A stretch of 64,000 nucleotides of DNA from Gemmatimonadota bacterium (lineage in GTDB: Bacteria; Gemmatimonadota; Gemmatimonadetes; Gemmatimonadales; Gemmatimonadaceae): assembly GCA_016182795.1 (NCBI GenBank), contig JACPFW010000039.1:24892-88891 (forward strand), in the 5' to 3' direction. The position numbers and the translations under genes are program-made. Shown here piece by piece: positions 59,717 to 64,000 of this stretch (positions are counted from its first letter, which is position 1; each line of letters opens with the position of its first letter). A model generated the notes under the pieces. The model saw only the letters and a list, made by a program, of their open reading frames with translations, did not search any database and had not been told where the DNA came from.

Positions 59717-62700
59717 ATGACGATCCCCGTGGAAACGAACAACGGCGTCAAGCGCCGCGATTTCCTGAAGGTCCTCGGCGTCACCGGCGCCGCGACGACC
59801 ATGGTCGGATGCAGCACCGACACGGTCGAGAAGCTCATCCCGTACGTCACGTCGCCGGACAACAGCGTGCCGGGCGTGTCGAACTATTACGCCAGCACCT
59901 GCCGCGAGTGCGCGGCCGGCTGCGGCATCATCGTCGAGACGCGCGACGGCCGCGCGATCAAAATCGAGGGCAACCCCGATCATCCGGTGAATCACGGCGC
60001 GCTCTGCGCGCGCGGCCAGGCGGCGCTGCAGGGGTTGTACAACCCCGACCGCTTCCGCGGCCCGATGCAGCGGCAGAACGGCAAGCTCGTGCCGATCACG
60101 TGGGACCAGGCCCTCGACGCGCTGCACAAGGGCGTGGACGCGGCAATGCAGACGGGCAAGGCCAAGAACGCCGTCTTCATTAACCAGCACGAGCAGGGCC
60201 TGCTCGACACGTTCCTTGACGAGTGGCTGGCGCTGCGCGGCATGCCGCCGCACATCAGCTACGACGCCGAGGCGCCGTTTGCGACGATCGCCGCCAACCG
60301 CGCCGTGTATGGCGTGTCGTGGCCGAAGCTCGACTTCGGCGCCGCCAAGGTGATCGTCTCGTTCGCCGCCGACTTCCTCGACGGTTGGGGCCTGCCGGTT
60401 CCGCAGCAGCTCGACTTTGCGGAGGCCCGCGGCAAGATCGAGGGCGCGCCGCGCCTCATCTATATCGGCCCGCGCCGTCCGCTCACCGGCCTCAACGCCG
60501 ACCAGTGGATCGCCGCCAAGCCGGGGACGGCGGGTGCGATTGCCAAGATGCTCGCCGGCAAGATGAGCGCCGCCGACGCGGCCGCCGCCACTGACGTGCC
60601 GCAGAAGGTGCTCGAGTCGCTGCAGAAGGAAATCGCGTCGAGCTCGCCGTCGCTGCTGCTCGCCGGCGGTTCGGGACCCAAGGCGCTCGACCTCGCGACC
60701 GAAGTCAACGCGCTCAACAAGACGCTCGGCAACGTGGGCGTCACGGTGAAGCCGGCCGAACCGTACGGCGCCTGGGAGGGCGTCGTGCCGCCGGCGGTGA
60801 TGAACGACGTGGTGGCCGCGATGAACGCCGGCGACGTGCCCGCCTTCTTTGTGCGCGGCGCGAATCCGGTGTACAGCACCCCCGCGGGGCTGGGCTTCGT
60901 GGACGCGCTCAAGAAGGTGCCGTTCCGCGTGTCGTTCTCGTCGGTCCCCAATGAGACCACCGACCTCTGCGATCTCATTCTCCCCGACCACCACTCACTC
61001 GAGAGCTGGGGCATCGCCGAGCCGGTGAAGGGGACGCTCGGCCTGCAGCAGCCGACGATGGATCCGGTGTTCAACACGCGCGCCACGGCCGATGTGCTGC
61101 TCGCGTCGCTCAAGCCGATGCCGTGCTTCGCCTGCCCGGCGAATCCGGCGGAAGACAAGCAGCACGCGGCCGACATCGCCAAGTTCCCGCCCGATTATCG
61201 CAGCGTGGTGGCCAAGCACCTCGGCGGCAATGCCGCGCTGCAGCAGGCGCTGCCGACCGCCATGCTCGTGGGCTCGCTGCCCAAGCGCGTGGCACCGGCG
61301 CCGAAGATCATGAAGCCGGCGATCGCCGGCGAGCAGAACGGCGACTACTACCTCGCCACCTACAGCAACCTGCTGATGGGCGACGGGCGCGGCGCCAACA
61401 AGCCATGGCTGCAGGAGCTTCCCGACCCGGTCACCAAGATCTGCTGGCAGACCGTCATCGAGATGCATCCGGAGACCGCCAAGAAGCTCGGTGTCGAGCG
61501 CGGCGATCACGTCACGGTGAAAACGGCGGCGGGCGAGCTGACGGCGCCGGCGTTCCTGTACATCGGCGTGCGGCCCGACACGATTGCGGTGATGGTGGGT
61601 CGCGGGCACACCGCGGCCGGCCGGTACGCCACCGGCACGGGGCGCAACGCGTGGGGCTTGCTCCCGGCCTCCAACGATCAGGCGGGCGGATACCAGCTGG
61701 TTGGCGTGCGCTGCACGGCGACGAAGGCTGTCGGCAACTCGATGATCGTCACCACCGAGGGGTCGGGACGCCAGCACGGGCGCGGCATCGCGCGCGCGCA
61801 GACCCTCGAGGAGCTGCTCAGCGGCAAGGAAGAGCACGAGCACGTCTTCCCCGGACAGGCGTCCACCGAGTTCCTCCCCGGGCTTCGCGCGCCGGTGGCG
61901 AACGACGCGCAGGGTGAACTGGGCGATCCCAAGTCGGCGCAGCGGGGCGAGTACGATCCCAATCATCCGAGCGGCCGCGCCAAGCGCCGCTGGGCGATGA
62001 CGATTGACCTCGCCAAGTGCACGGGCTGCTCGGCCTGCGTCACCGCCTGCTACGCCGAGAACAACATCCCGACGGTCGGCGCCGAGTGGCAGGGGCCGAT
62101 CCTGTATCCGGACCGCAAGTTCCCGGGGGCCAACATCACGCGTTCGCGCGAGATGGCCTGGCTGCGCCTGGAGCGCTACTACGAGATCGACCGCGAGTAC
62201 AAGGATGTCGCGTGGAACCCGGAGCATCACCCCGAGGCCCGCGTCATCCCGATGATGTGCCAGCACTGCGGCAGCGCGCCATGTGAGCCCGTCTGCCCCG
62301 TGTACGCCACGTACCACTCGCCCGACGGCCTCAACGTGCAGGTGTACAACCGCTGCGTCGGCACGCGCTACTGCAGCAACAACTGCCCGTACAAGGTGCG
62401 CTACTTCAATTGGTTCGGGTACGGTGAGCCGGACCGCGCGCAGTATGCGTTCCCCGAGCCGCTCAACTGGCAGCTCAACCCCGACGTCACGGTCCGCGGC
62501 AAGGGCGTGATGGAGAAGTGCTCGTTCTGCGTGCAGCGCATCCGCGACGCGGAGACGCTGAGCAAGGTGCAGAACCGCGAGATCAACCCCGACGAGTTCA
62601 CGACGGCGTGCGCGCAGGCCTGTCCGTCGCGCGCCATCATCTTCGGCGACGCCGCGGATGAGAACTGGTCGGTCACGAAGCTCATCGAGGACCGCCGCGC

Positions 62701-62791
62701 GTACCACGTGTTCGAGGAACTGAACACGTTCACCGCGGTCGTCTATCTGAAGAAGATCAACCACCCGGCTCCGGCCGGGGCCACGGCGTAA
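59717..62791 (+). CDS. actB: ActB, iron-sulfur/molybdopterin-fold subunit of alternative complex III
   Basis: Periplasmic subunit of 1024 residues with a Tat-type lipoprotein leader: RRDFLKVLG and lipobox MVGC (Cys32). The N-terminal 650 residues have a molybdopterin-oxidoreductase fold ([40 protein letters not shown]); in known complexes this part holds no molybdenum. The C-terminal part is an NrfC-like ferredoxin domain: [56 protein letters not shown] and [10 protein letters not shown] with [10 protein letters not shown], consistent with four clusters. ActB1 and ActB2 are fused as usual. Confidence 0.95.
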   Translation: MTIPVETNNGVKRRDFLKVLGVTGAATTMVGCSTDTVEKLIPYVTSPDNSVPGVSNYYASTCRECAAGCGIIVETRDGRAIKIEGNPDHPVNHGALCARGQAALQGLYNPDRFRGPMQRQNGKLVPITWDQALDALHKGVDAAMQTGKAKNAVFINQHEQGLLDTFLDEWLALRGMPPHISYDAEAPFATIAANRAVYGVSWPKLDFGAAKVIVSFAADFLDGWGLPVPQQLDFAEARGKIEGAPRLIYIGPRRPLTGLNADQWIAAKPGTAGAIAKMLAGKMSAADAAAATDVPQKVLESLQKEIASSSPSLLLAGGSGPKALDLATEVNALNKTLGNVGVTVKPAEPYGAWEGVVPPAVMNDVVAAMNAGDVPAFFVRGANPVYSTPAGLGFVDALKKVPFRVSFSSVPNETTDLCDLILPDHHSLESWGIAEPVKGTLGLQQPTMDPVFNTRATADVLLASLKPMPCFACPANPAEDKQHAADIAKFPPDYRSVVAKHLGGNAALQQALPTAMLVGSLPKRVAPAPKIMKPAIAGEQNGDYYLATYSNLLMGDGRGANKPWLQELPDPVTKICWQTVIEMHPETAKKLGVERGDHVTVKTAAGELTAPAFLYIGVRPDTIAVMVGRGHTAAGRYATGTGRNAWGLLPASNDQAGGYQLVGVRCTATKAVGNSMIVTTEGSGRQHGRGIARAQTLEELLSGKEEHEHVFPGQASTEFLPGLRAPVANDAQGELGDPKSAQRGEYDPNHPSGRAKRRWAMTIDLAKCTGCSACVTACYAENNIPTVGAEWQGPILYPDRKFPGANITRSREMAWLRLERYYEIDREYKDVAWNPEHHPEARVIPMMCQHCGSAPCEPVCPVYATYHSPDGLNVQVYNRCVGTRYCSNNCPYKVRYFNWFGYGEPDRAQYAFPEPLNWQLNPDVTVRGKGVMEKCSFCVQRIRDAETLSKVQNREINPDEFTTACAQACPSRAIIFGDAADENWSVTKLIEDRRAYHVFEELNTFTAVVYLKKINHPAPAGATA

Positions 62792-62804
62792 GGGGGCGCA
62801 GACG

Positions 62805-64000
<1,196 letters not shown>

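Overview
The window is about 65-68% G+C and gene-dense. It encodes many proteins with signal peptides ending in '..PLAAQ', large TonB-type outer-membrane receptors with an N-terminal carboxypeptidase-regulatory-like domain, secreted M28 and S9 peptidases, and an alternative complex III operon. This points to a diderm, aerobic, heterotrophic soil-type bacterium. Protein style and gene mix fit Gemmatimonadota best, but that is inference because no rRNA gene is present. I saw no tRNA, rRNA, CRISPR array, insertion sequence or prophage. No gap between genes exceeds 300 bp.

Layout. 1-3.3 kb: a TonB receptor cut by the window edge, a secreted propeller-like protein and a small membrane protein. 3.4-5.2 kb: a lower-GC block of three tightly packed minus-strand genes (DUF2971 protein, an unlisted 45-residue peptide, a single-pass membrane protein) that looks like a transferred module. 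5.3-8.7 kb: phenylacetyl-CoA epoxidase genes paaABCD with a divergent enoyl-CoA hydratase. 8.8-12.6 kb: Lrp regulator and divergent Cys/Met-type PLP enzyme, a nitronate-monooxygenase-like protein and a hemerythrin. 12.7-17.8 kb: a 1250-residue TonB-type receptor carrying a C-terminal Spy/CpxP-like tail, followed by a paralogue of the secreted protein at 1.7-3.0 kb. 17.9-23.2 kb: rhodanese, M28 peptidase, methyltransferase, thioesterase and a coiled-coil membrane protein. 23.2-31.2 kb: an overlapping operon of a 1910-residue hybrid kinase, an EAL response regulator and a hydroxyacid dehydrogenase.

31.3-37.2 kb: aldo/keto reductase, then tyrosine/phenylalanine catabolism (amino-acid dehydrogenase-like gene, hpd, hmgA, aminotransferase) around a perfect inverted-repeat operator. 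37.3-46.2 kb: secreted M28 and S9 peptidases and an amidohydrolase for peptide scavenging. 46.3-51.4 kb: DUF302-thioredoxin pair, dihaem cytochrome, arginine decarboxylase overlapping a cation/proton antiporter. 51.4-57.8 kb: minus-strand run with beta-lactamase-fold hydrolase, DUF2200, DHFR-like reductase, peptidoglycan hydrolase, lipoprotein, rifampin ADP-ribosyltransferase, VOC protein, superoxide dismutase and DedA. 58-64 kb: TrmJ-like methyltransferase, then actA, actB and a truncated actC of alternative complex III.

The least explained signals are the DUF2971 three-gene block, the Spy-like tail on a TonB receptor, the paired secreted paralogues beside TonB receptors, and several families of short-period tandem repeats plus long palindromes sitting exactly at gene 3' ends, one of which is translated as the tail of PaaA.
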